Positions 52,422 to 61,014 of a DNA stretch of 64,000 nt are shown here, piece after piece; position 1 is the stretch's first letter; each line of letters starts with the position of its first letter. The notes under the pieces were generated by a model. The model did no database searches. It saw only the letters and a list, made by a program, of their open reading frames with translations, and was not told the DNA's origin. The DNA is from Roseiconus lacunae (GTDB taxonomy: Bacteria > Planctomycetota > Planctomycetia > Pirellulales > Pirellulaceae): assembly GCF_008312935.1 (NCBI RefSeq), contig NZ_VSZO01000022.1, positions 1 to 64,000 of the forward strand, read 5' to 3'. Position numbers and translations under genes: made by a program.

Positions 52422-53888
52422 GTGGTGTTAAAAAAACAGCTCTTGGTACTGTTTCTCTTGTTCGGCTGCGTCACCGTTTCGTGTGATGCAGGTGCCGCGA
52501 AACCGAATGTGTTGATGATCGCCGTTGATGATTTGGCATGCACACTCGGCTGCTACGGGGACCCGCTCGCGAAAACACCACATCTTGATCGCCTGGCCGC
52601 GTCAGGTGTTTGTTTTTTAAACGCCTACAACCAATTACCACTGTGTAATCCGACGCGTGCGTCTTTGATGACCGGCCGCCGACCGGATCAAATCGGCGTC
52701 TATGATCTGGACCGTCACTTTCGTGACCAATTGCCTGATGTCGTGACCATTCCGCAGGCGTTTCAGAATGCCGGTTATTGGGCCGGACGAGTCGGCAAGA
52801 TCTATCACTACAACGTCCCCGCATCGATCGGAACCGATGGCTTTGATGATCCGCCGTCGTGGAACCAAACCGTCAATCCGATCGGCCGTGACAAAGCGGA
52901 CGAGCACTTGATCACCAACGCCGAGCCTCAGCGCAAGATCAGCGCGGCGCTGTCTTGGTTGGCCGCCGATGGACAAGACGAGGAACAAACCGATGGCATG
53001 GTCACAACCGAAGCGATCAAGCTGATGCGGCAACGGCGTGACCAACCGTTTTTTCTAGCCGTCGGATTCTTTCGACCCCATACACCGTATGTCGCGCCGA
53101 AGAAGTATTTCGATCTGTACCCGCTGGAGACCATTCGGCTGCCCTACTCACCGCCGAATGACCGCGATGATATTCCCGTCGCCGCGTTCGCCCACAACTG
53201 TCCCATTCCGAATTATGGATTGGATCCGCTGACGTTACGCCAAGCAACGCAGGCTTACTATGCATGTGTGTCGTTCGTTGACGCTCAAGTCGGTCGGCTG
53301 CTTGCGGCACTTGAAGAAAACGGACTGCGTGACAACACAATCGTGGTATTCTGGAGCGATCACGGCTATCACCTTGGCGAACATAACGGTGTTTGGCAAA
53401 AGCGGACCCTCTTCGAACAATGCGCCCGATCTCCGATGATCATCTCCGTGCCTGGAGCCGAGGGGAACGGACAGGCATGTCGCCGTGTGGTTGAATACGT
53501 TGATCTGTTCCCGACGCTCACCTCGGCGGCAAACGTTGCGGCACCGAATGAGCTGGCAGGGAATGACCTCGCGCCGCTGCTACATGATCCGCTCGCGACC
53601 TGGGATGAGGACGCAGTCACTCAAATACTTCGTCCGGCGGATGATCGCTTAGCAGACCCCGTAATGGGTTGTAGTATCCGAACTCAGCGATACCGATACA
53701 CCGAATGGGCCGAGGGAACTGCCGGCGTCGAACTTTACGACCATCACGCCGATCCGATGGAGTTCGATAACCTGGCAATCGATCCGGATCAATCGCTTCA
53801 ACGTGTGATGACAGATCTTTCACGGCGACTGAGCAAGAAGGCCAGTGGTAAAAGAACAACCGTCCCGGTGAACCCGGCACGGTTGTAG
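52422..53888 (+). CDS. Sulfatase (iduronate-2-sulfatase type)
   Basis: A 488-residue exported sulfatase. The start is a GTG at 52422 with AGGA six bases upstream; it gives a signal peptide ([18 protein letters not shown]) and the longer frame to 52365 is not needed. The catalytic site CNPTR (Cys 75) fits C-x-P-x-[19 protein letters not shown] has the first metal Asp pair, and [11 protein letters not shown] is the second metal block typical of iduronate-2-sulfatase-like enzymes. The end ([17 protein letters not shown]) is the family C-terminal pattern. Its substrate is probably a sulfated polysaccharide residue; which one cannot be read from the sequence. Confidence 0.9.
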   Translation: MVLKKQLLVLFLLFGCVTVSCDAGAAKPNVLMIAVDDLACTLGCYGDPLAKTPHLDRLAASGVCFLNAYNQLPLCNPTRASLMTGRRPDQIGVYDLDRHFRDQLPDVVTIPQAFQNAGYWAGRVGKIYHYNVPASIGTDGFDDPPSWNQTVNPIGRDKADEHLITNAEPQRKISAALSWLAADGQDEEQTDGMVTTEAIKLMRQRRDQPFFLAVGFFRPHTPYVAPKKYFDLYPLETIRLPYSPPNDRDDIPVAAFAHNCPIPNYGLDPLTLRQATQAYYACVSFVDAQVGRLLAALEENGLRDNTIVVFWSDHGYHLGEHNGVWQKRTLFEQCARSPMIISVPGAEGNGQACRRVVEYVDLFPTLTSAANVAAPNELAGNDLAPLLHDPLATWDEDAVTQILRPADDRLADPVMGCSIRTQRYRYTEWAEGTAGVELYDHHADPMEFDNLAIDPDQSLQRVMTDLSRRLSKKASGKRTTVPVNPARL

Positions 53889-53927
53889 CGTTGAGCAGAT
53901 GCTTCGTTTAAGTGAAATTGATCGGTC

Positions 53928-55085
53928 TTACGCAGCGATCTTCGCACCAGCTTGGTAATACGCCGCGATGCCTTCGACCACGCGATCCTGCTCGGCTTCG
54001 GTCAAGGTTGGGAAGATCGGCAGGTTCAAAACTTCCGCACAAGCTCGCTCGGTTTCCGGAAGCGATGCGGAATCAACCTTGAGGTGCGTGTAGCATTCTT
54101 GACGGTGAACCGGCACTGGATAATAGATTTCGCTACCGATGCCGCGCTCACCAAGGTGGCCGCGGAGGGAGTCTCGTCGGCCGCCGGCGACGCGGATGCC
54201 GAATTGATTCCAAACGTGAAATGCGTTCGGATCTACCGACGGCAATACGATTTGATCGGGTCCAACGAGACCGGCATCGCAAAGCAGGTTCATGTATCGG
54301 GCTGCGATCTGTTGGCGAGACTCCACGGCATCGTCTAAATGCCGAAGCTTGATCCGCAAGACCGCCGCTTGAAACGTATCCAGGCGGCTGTTGATTCCAA
54401 CGGCCTGATGATAGTACCGCGGACGCATGCCATGGCCGGCCAATAATCGCAGGCGATCGGCAAAGGTCGCGTCGTTGCTGGTCAGCATGCCGCCGTCCCC
54501 CATCCCGCCAAGATTCTTGGTCGGATAAAAACTGAAACAACCCGCCAATCCCCAGCTGCCGGCGGGACGCGAGTGATAGGCCGCGCCGATCGCTTGTGCC
54601 GCATCTTCGATTACCGGAATGTCATGCTCGGTCGCAATTTGGCATATGCGATCGATCTGGGCACATTGACCAAACAAATGAACTGGAATGATCGCGCGTG
54701 TGTTATCGGTGATCGCATCGGCAACGCACTCGGGATCGACATTAAAGGTATCGGGGCAGATATCGACAAACACCGGGGTCGCCCCCAGTCGTGTGATGCA
54801 GCTTACCGAGGCAAAGAATGTAAAGCTGGGAACGATGACCTCGTCTCCCGGGCCGATGTCCAGTGCCATCAGCGACAGCAGCAGCGCGTCACTTCCCGAA
54901 GCACACCCGACCGCATGTTCGGCTTGGCTATGCGAAGCGACTTCTTTTTCAAGTTCAACGACATCCGGACCGAATAGAAATCGGCCACTGTCAACCACAG
55001 CGGTCAGTGCTTCAACAAATTCGTCGCGATGCGGTTCGTTATCGCGGTTGATATCCAATAGCGGCACTTGGGTCGAGCCAGTCAT
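53928..55085 (-). CDS. DegT/DnrJ/EryC1/StrS-family aminotransferase
   Basis: A 385-residue PLP-dependent sugar aminotransferase. PLP-binding blocks: GCASGSDALLLSLMAL, the Asp in PVIEDAAQAIGA, and the Schiff-base Lys at about 190 in FSFYPTKNLGGMGDGG. The start (MTGSTQVPLLDINR) has AAGGAAGG about eight bases upstream. Family members transaminate nucleotide-linked keto sugars for lipopolysaccharide, capsule or glycan synthesis. No other sugar-nucleotide gene is adjacent, so the pathway is not evident. The gene is convergent with the sulfatase, with 39 bp between the stops. Confidence 0.92.
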   Translation of the reverse strand: MTGSTQVPLLDINRDNEPHRDEFVEALTAVVDSGRFLFGPDVVELEKEVASHSQAEHAVGCASGSDALLLSLMALDIGPGDEVIVPSFTFFASVSCITRLGATPVFVDICPDTFNVDPECVADAITDNTRAIIPVHLFGQCAQIDRICQIATEHDIPVIEDAAQAIGAAYHSRPAGSWGLAGCFSFYPTKNLGGMGDGGMLTSNDATFADRLRLLAGHGMRPRYYHQAVGINSRLDTFQAAVLRIKLRHLDDAVESRQQIAARYMNLLCDAGLVGPDQIVLPSVDPNAFHVWNQFGIRVAGGRRDSLRGHLGERGIGSEIYYPVPVHRQECYTHLKVDSASLPETERACAEVLNLPIFPTLTEAEQDRVVEGIAAYYQAGAKIAA

Positions 55086-55325
55086 GGGAAAGCCTTCCTT
55101 GCTTTAAATCTGTAGGCATTGGGTGGTGTGTTAACCAAGGAGCTGGGGCAGGTCCGGTCCTCACGCCTTGATTTCACTGATTCTTTGCGGGGAATCGAGT
55201 GCTTGATACAGGGAAGGTGACGTGCAGGTCAAGAGAAATGCGGCATCGATTGCCCTCGACTTTCGACCTGCAGGAAGCGTCTGTCCGGGGCGAAGAATTG
55301 GCCGCTCGTCCAGTGCAATGAGCGA

Positions 55326-56786
55326 TTAGCGGATCAAGAACAACACGTTGGCCATCTGATCGAGCCCCTCGCTAAGGCTGCCACTGTCGGCCGAACCGCC
55401 ATTGGCAGGGCGACCGTCGACGGGATTGCGATTGCCAGACCGCATGGTATTCGGCATCCCAGCGTTGGCGGACATCCTGAGCTGCATCGGTTGGCCAGTC
55501 CCCATCGCCGAAACCATCGAAGCGGTCGCCGGCGTAATCGGTGCGAACTGACGATCGGCCAACTGGTTCTGCCATGCGGCAAACTGGTTCTCTGCCGAAT
55601 CAGCCCCAACGAGTGGAATACCGCGACCTTCGTGTTGGATCCGCGTTGGGTCGGGGAGCCGGGCGGCATTGACCGCTTTCAAAATCGGCGCGTCATGACT
55701 TGCCGATAGCAAGCTGAACGAGACCGAATCGATCCGCCCCCGATCGCTTGCGAGGGTGTTGATCAGGCGGTCCAGTTTTTTCGCAGGCGATTCGAGCAGC
55801 AAAACACGCCCGTCCTGGGAAAGCTCGCCCGCCTCACTTTCGCCTCTCGCCGAGTCCGCCTCGACTGCGGCGGCAAGGGCAGCGTTGACGGGCCGTTCTT
55901 CGGTCAACTCGAACCTCAACGTCGATGTCGCTTCATCGAATGCATTTTCGGATCTCCCCGCGTCGGTCAGTTCGACTTTAACAACCATCAACATGTTCAG
56001 CGGGGCGACGGCCGTGGGTGTCTCGGCAGGAACAGTTCGAACGTCGGTCGGCTTTCGATCGTCCTTCGCGACCGATTCGCCGTCGGCGGAGGACGCGATC
56101 TGCGGTTCCGGCTCGGTCCCTCGAGGCGATTCGATCATCGAGTTGCCTCGATCGGCGGCGACGCCTTCAATCGCCGGCTCCGCCGTTTCACTCTCGCCGG
56201 AATCACTTTGTCGGCCGGGCTCCATCGTCTCGAAAGTAGCCCCATCCGGCGACACATCACCGCCAGCGGCCGCTGTGTGACCAACGGTATCGTTGCTAGC
56301 AATTGCTGACTCATCCGGCGTCGCGGTCACCTCTGGTTGAGACTGAGCGATCTGTTCGGCGTTGTGGACATCGGGTCGTTTCGGTGCGAAGAAGACGAAC
56401 AACAGCGAGGCGGCCAATGCGACGAAGACGGCGGCAAGGACCGGTTGAATGCCCTTCGCGTGAGCGCGATTCGCTGGGGTGATGTCCGAGTTTCGCTCGG
56501 CGATCAAGAGCGGATGATTTTCGTCACCACCTTCCGATTTGACCCGATCGATCGCGGAGGCGACGACGGTTTCGGCGAAGTTATTTGGCAGTCGGTAGGG
56601 CGTCTGACGCCGCTGCGACGCCAGTTCGCGCAATCGATCACGCTGATCAACCAGCGATTGATACCGTTCGGCGACCGCCTGATCATCGGCGATCAACTGT
56701 TCCGCACGCGCACATTCATCCGAACTCGCCGCACCATCCAGGTACGCCGACAGTAGTTCGTCGAGCAGGTCGTTTGGTAAAGCCAT
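55326..56786 (-). CDS. Anti-sigma-factor-like membrane protein
   Basis: A 486-residue protein. ATG 56786 gives an N-terminal ZAS-like helical part, LLDELLSAYLDGAASSDECARAE, but the zinc-binding His-Cys-Cys set is not recognisable. One membrane segment follows (residues about 117-137, VLAAVFVALAASLLFVFF). The rest is a Ser/Glu/Ala-rich, probably disordered linker and a beta/alpha C-terminal domain (LNMLMVVKVELTDAG ... RVLLLESPAKKLDRLINTL). No sigma factor gene is adjacent, which is unusual. Planctomycetes have many such proteins with large extracytoplasmic parts. GGAT precedes the start. Confidence 0.7.
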   Translation of the reverse strand: MALPNDLLDELLSAYLDGAASSDECARAEQLIADDQAVAERYQSLVDQRDRLRELASQRRQTPYRLPNNFAETVVASAIDRVKSEGGDENHPLLIAERNSDITPANRAHAKGIQPVLAAVFVALAASLLFVFFAPKRPDVHNAEQIAQSQPEVTATPDESAIASNDTVGHTAAAGGDVSPDGATFETMEPGRQSDSGESETAEPAIEGVAADRGNSMIESPRGTEPEPQIASSADGESVAKDDRKPTDVRTVPAETPTAVAPLNMLMVVKVELTDAGRSENAFDEATSTLRFELTEERPVNAALAAAVEADSARGESEAGELSQDGRVLLLESPAKKLDRLINTLASDRGRIDSVSFSLLSASHDAPILKAVNAARLPDPTRIQHEGRGIPLVGADSAENQFAAWQNQLADRQFAPITPATASMVSAMGTGQPMQLRMSANAGMPNTMRSGNRNPVDGRPANGGSADSGSLSEGLDQMANVLFLIR

Positions 56787-57239
56787 TGAATCCAACCCAT
56801 CATCGGTTTGCCGCGAATCAGTTCGTAGCACCGACCAAGAGGATAACGAAGTTTTCTGCAGCCACACCGATGACACAGGCAACTCTATTGCCGCGAATAC
56901 GCCAAATCCGGCGATGGGATCAAGTGGACTGCCGGAGTTCGAGCCTGAAACCAGCCTCGCTCCGCAGTAACAATCGGATGAAATCGAAAGCCGAAAGTTC
57001 CCATTTTTTCAAGATTGCGCAGGGGAAATCCGCGGAGAACCTGCTTTTTCTCCTGTTTTTCGTAGGAAACTGATCGCTGCCCCCAACTGCTACTTGGGCA
57101 TTGGAGGGGGCACGCCCACGATTCGGAGAATCGAGCGACAGTAACTGATTGGCGCCACCCGCCTAACAGTGCTGTAAATCCTGATCGATGCAGGCGAGCA
57201 CACCGATGGACTTTTGTCGGCGTTGATGCGACAGCGAAG
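56787..57239. other. Intergenic region between leuS and the anti-sigma-like gene
   Basis: A 453-bp gap between two minus-strand genes. It contains a GC-rich inverted repeat near 57080-57112 (GCCCCCAA / TTGGAGGGGGC) lacking a T run in the leftward direction. I see no gene or clear promoter. Confidence 0.45.
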
Positions 57240-60071
57240 CTACTTCACGACAAGGTTGACCAAGCGGCCGGGGACGGCAATTTTCTTGACGATTGTTTTT
57301 TCACCGAGCAGCGAACGGACCCGGTCGTCCGACAGCGCCGCTTCGAGCATCTGGTCTGGTTTCGCGTCAGGCGGAAGCTGAATCTTCGCTTTGACTTTGC
57401 CATTGAACTGAACCGGGACCTCGATCGATTTTTGGACGAGCGCCGATTCATCCCAAACCGGCCACGCTTGCTTGGCGATCGATTCCTTTTCGCCAAGGAT
57501 GCTCCACAGTTCTTCGCAAAGGTGCGGGGCATAGGGTGACAATAGAATCAAGAACGACTTCATCGCTTCGATCGGTCGCTTCTCACAGCGGGTGAAGAAG
57601 TTGGTGAACTCCATCATTCGCGCGATCGCGGTGTTGAAGCTCATCTCGTCAGTGTCTTCGGTAACTTTTTTGATTGTCCCGTGCAACATTCGCGCTTGGT
57701 CTTCGTCACAGGGTTGGTCGACGAGTGCGGTCTGCAGCACCAAGTCTTCCTCGTTGTCGTCGACAATCATCCGCCAGACTCGATCAAGAAAACTGCGCAC
57801 GCCGCCGACGCCATCCATCGACCAAGGCTTCGTCGCTTCGAGTGGCCCCATGAACATTTCATAAAGGCGTAGCGCGTCGGCACCATAGTCTTTCACGACG
57901 ACATCGGGATTGACGACGTTGCCGCGACTCTTGGACATCTTGTGGGCCCGACTTTCGACGCGGATCGCGGGATCATCGACGAGCACAAAGGACTCGCCTT
58001 TCTTTTTGACGGCGTCTTCGGCCACGGGTCGGCTATTAACGGGACGACCGTCTTTGGCTTGCCGGCCTCCTTCAGGAGCTTTACGAACGTCCTTTGCCGA
58101 AACGACCTGATCATTTTCGTCGTAATAGGCCGAGTATTCGACTTCGCCAAGAATCATGCCTTGGTTGACCAGGCGGCCAAACGGTTCCGGTGTCGACACG
58201 TGACCGCGATCGAACAGGACCTTGTGCCAGAAACGCGAATACAGCAAGTGCAGCACCGCGTGCTCGGCACCACCGACGTACAAGTCAACCGGCATCCATT
58301 TCGATTCAAGTTCCGGGTCGACAAGTGCGGTTTCATTGTGCGGGTCAATGTAGCGCAAGTAATACCAACATGAACCAGCCCACTGAGGCATCGTGTTGGT
58401 CTCGCGACGGTATTTGGTGCCACCGATCGTGACGTACAACCAATCATCGTCTGCTTTCGCTAGCGGCGGTTCGGGACGCCCGTGTGGCTTAAAATCTTCG
58501 AGTTCGGGCAGTCGGACGGGCAGGTCGCTCGCGTCGACCCCACGCATCCGTCCGGTTGGGTTACCAGCTTCGTCGAGTTCATGAAGGATCGGGAAGGGCT
58601 CGCCCCAGAAACGCTGACGACTGAACAACCAATCGCGAAGTTTGTAGTTGACGGCGCCCTTGCCGATCCCGCTTTCTGACAGAGACGCGGTGATCTTTGC
58701 TTTGACTTGTGGAGTTTCTTGCCCGTCGAACTCACCGCTATTGATCGCCTTTCCGACGGCTTCAAAGCATGCACGGCCGGCCAAGATTTCGTCGCGGTTT
58801 TCCAGCTCTGCGGGCGGATCAACTACCGCGATAACTGGCAAGTCATACGTGACGGCAAATTGGAAGTCTCGCCCATCGTGTGCCGGAACGGCCATGATCG
58901 CGCCGGTGCCGTAACCGGCCAAAACGTAGTCGGCGACCCAAACCGGAATCGGTTGTCCGTTGACGGGATTGATCGCTTGAGAACCGGTAAAGACGCCGGT
59001 CTTTTCTCGGTCGCCCTCGGTTCGCTCGCGGTCGGACTTGAAGGACGCTTTCTCACAGTACTGACGAACGGCATCGGCTTGATCGTCGCTGGTCAATCGA
59101 TCGAGCATCGGGTGTTCGGGCGAAACAACCATGTAGGTAGCGCCGAACAGCGTGTCGGGTCGCGTGGTGTAAACGCGTAACGCATCGTCACCAGGATCAG
59201 CCGGAAAACCACTCGCCGACCGAGCTTGCTTCCAACGTTCGTAGTGCTCGTCCGAGCCAACGTAGAAATCGACTTCCGCGCCGGTGCTGCGACCGATCCA
59301 ATCAGACTGCAACTTTTTGATCCCCGCGGGCCACTGAAGATCGTCCAAACCTTCGAGCAAGCGTTCGGCGTAATCGGTGATTCGCAGCATCCATTGACGC
59401 AGAGGTATTCGTTTAACCGGGTGCCCCCCGACTTCGCTCTTGCCGTCGACCACTTCCTCGTTGGCCAACACGGTTCCCAAGTTGGGGCACCAATTGACGA
59501 GCGCGTCATCTAAGTATGCCAAGCGATGTTCGTCTTGAAACTTGGCGACCGCCTGTGGGCCTTGCGATTGAACGTCCTCGGGAATTGGCAGCTCGTCGAT
59601 CGGCCGTCCCTTTTGCTGGTCGTGATCAAACCAAGTGTCAAACAGAACCAGAAAGATGAACTGCGTCCAGCGAAAGTACTGCTCATCGGTCGTCGCCAAC
59701 ACACGGTCCCAGTCGTAACTGAACCCGAGCATTTTGAGTTGACGAGTGAAGTTATCGATGTTGCGTTGGGTTTGGATCCGAGGATGCTCACCAGTGCGGA
59801 TGGCATGTTCCTCTGCCGGCAACCCGAACGCGTCAAAGCCCATCGGATGCAGCACGCTTTCCCCCCGCATTCGGGCAAATCGAGACACGATGTCTGTTGC
59901 GGTGTACCCCTCGGGGTGCCCGACATGCAAGCCGTCGCCACTGGGATAGGGGAACATGTCCAAAACGTAGCGTTTCGTTTCCCCGGGGGATTCAGGGGTC
60001 GCAAACGTTTTGTGCTCGTCCCAGTAGGCTTGCCAACGGGGTTCGATTTCAGAGGGGTTGTAGCGTGGCAT
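57240..60071 (-). CDS. leuS: Leucyl-tRNA synthetase
   Basis: A 943-residue class I synthetase charging tRNA-Leu. The HIGH-equivalent motif HVGH lies in [12 protein letters not shown] (41-52), and KMSKS at about residue 709 in [14 protein letters not shown]. The editing (CP1) domain is visible in the middle ([16 protein letters not shown], the Thr-rich editing region, and [13 protein letters not shown]). An extra stretch before KMSKS (residues about 655-700, Lys/Pro-rich: [14 protein letters not shown]) is a planctomycete-type insertion. The C-terminus ends in the usual [11 protein letters not shown]. The first ATG, 60071, is used; it diverges from tdk over 115 bp. Confidence 0.97.
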   Translation of the reverse strand: MPRYNPSEIEPRWQAYWDEHKTFATPESPGETKRYVLDMFPYPSGDGLHVGHPEGYTATDIVSRFARMRGESVLHPMGFDAFGLPAEEHAIRTGEHPRIQTQRNIDNFTRQLKMLGFSYDWDRVLATTDEQYFRWTQFIFLVLFDTWFDHDQQKGRPIDELPIPEDVQSQGPQAVAKFQDEHRLAYLDDALVNWCPNLGTVLANEEVVDGKSEVGGHPVKRIPLRQWMLRITDYAERLLEGLDDLQWPAGIKKLQSDWIGRSTGAEVDFYVGSDEHYERWKQARSASGFPADPGDDALRVYTTRPDTLFGATYMVVSPEHPMLDRLTSDDQADAVRQYCEKASFKSDRERTEGDREKTGVFTGSQAINPVNGQPIPVWVADYVLAGYGTGAIMAVPAHDGRDFQFAVTYDLPVIAVVDPPAELENRDEILAGRACFEAVGKAINSGEFDGQETPQVKAKITASLSESGIGKGAVNYKLRDWLFSRQRFWGEPFPILHELDEAGNPTGRMRGVDASDLPVRLPELEDFKPHGRPEPPLAKADDDWLYVTIGGTKYRRETNTMPQWAGSCWYYLRYIDPHNETALVDPELESKWMPVDLYVGGAEHAVLHLLYSRFWHKVLFDRGHVSTPEPFGRLVNQGMILGEVEYSAYYDENDQVVSAKDVRKAPEGGRQAKDGRPVNSRPVAEDAVKKKGESFVLVDDPAIRVESRAHKMSKSRGNVVNPDVVVKDYGADALRLYEMFMGPLEATKPWSMDGVGGVRSFLDRVWRMIVDDNEEDLVLQTALVDQPCDEDQARMLHGTIKKVTEDTDEMSFNTAIARMMEFTNFFTRCEKRPIEAMKSFLILLSPYAPHLCEELWSILGEKESIAKQAWPVWDESALVQKSIEVPVQFNGKVKAKIQLPPDAKPDQMLEAALSDDRVRSLLGEKTIVKKIAVPGRLVNLVVK

Positions 60072-60186
60072 TTGAAAGTGACGTTAAATGTGACGGTAGG
60101 CCGGAGGAAGGGCCCACTCGCGGTGATCGGTTTGGTCCGGCGGCGACGATTCTAGAAAAAACGTGAAGACGCAATAAGCCGACAGC

Positions 60187-60804
60187 ATGGCGAAACTGTA
60201 CTTTTACTATTCGGCAATGAACGCCGGGAAATCGACGATCCTGCTGCAGTGCAGTTACAACTACCAGGAACGCGGGATGCAAACGTTGATTTTGCTTCCC
60301 GAAATCGACACCCGCGACCAGCCCGGAATGGTCACCAGCCGAATCGGTTTGGCGGCCAAAGCATTGACGTTTAACACCGCCGACAACCTGCTTTCGCTCG
60401 TTAAAAAGCGTCTCGAGGACGCCCCGCTGGACTGCATCTTGGTGGACGAAGCCCAGTTTTTGACCGCCGGACAGGTCAAGCAACTCAGCGATGTGTGCGA
60501 TTGTCTGGAAATTCCCGTGATGGCCTATGGGTTACGGACAGACTTTCAGGGAAATTTGTTCGCCGGCAGCCAAGTTTTGCTCGCCTGGGCCGATACGCTC
60601 TCGGAAATCAAAACGATCTGCCACTGCGGCCGCAAGGCAACGATGGTGCTACGAGTCGACGACGCCGGTCGCCCGATCAAGGATGGGCGGCAAATCCAAA
60701 TCGGTGGCAACGAACGCTACGTCTCAGTCTGCCGACGACATTTTAAAGATGGGATGTGCGAGCGCACGCCGGACGAATTGCCACTGCTCGATTCACTGGA
60801 GTGA
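60187..60804 (+). CDS. tdk: Thymidine kinase
   Basis: A 205-residue thymidine kinase of the bacterial type II family, phosphorylating thymidine to dTMP with ATP. The P-loop is SAMNAGKST (9-17), the DEAQ block is [10 protein letters not shown], and the lasso-domain zinc ligands are ICHCGR and the terminal VCRRHF pair. The length fits the family. No strong Shine-Dalgarno precedes the ATG at 60187. The gene is divergent from leuS and converges with the kinase-WD40 gene across repeat copy F. Confidence 0.95.
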   Translation: MAKLYFYYSAMNAGKSTILLQCSYNYQERGMQTLILLPEIDTRDQPGMVTSRIGLAAKALTFNTADNLLSLVKKRLEDAPLDCILVDEAQFLTAGQVKQLSDVCDCLEIPVMAYGLRTDFQGNLFAGSQVLLAWADTLSEIKTICHCGRKATMVLRVDDAGRPIKDGRQIQIGGNERYVSVCRRHFKDGMCERTPDELPLLDSLE

Positions 60805-60828
60805 CCGCTCCGCTACTGCCTAGTCCGA

Positions 60829-60944
60829 TTTGAAAACGGGTTCGAGTCATCAGCCGACGGACGTTGAGCCCCCGCTAGTGCACAAAAACCGTGGCCTACG
60901 CCATGCGGCTCATCCTAAAATCAAGTAGGAACGAAGCACTCGCC
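60829..60944 (+). repeat. Dispersed hairpin repeat, copy F
   Basis: Reads GAAAACGGGTTCGAGTCATC, AGCCGACGGACGTTGAGCCC, then CCGTGGCCTACGCCATGCGG and the tail GGAACGAAGCACTCGCCTG. It sits between two convergent genes, and the hairpin arms are more diverged than in copies A-D. Confidence 0.75.
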
Positions 60945-61014
60945 TGACATTCTAGCGTTGGCATCCCCTGAAAAGCCAATCGACTTGGTCGAGGATGAAT
61001 GGTTTCGAATGCGT

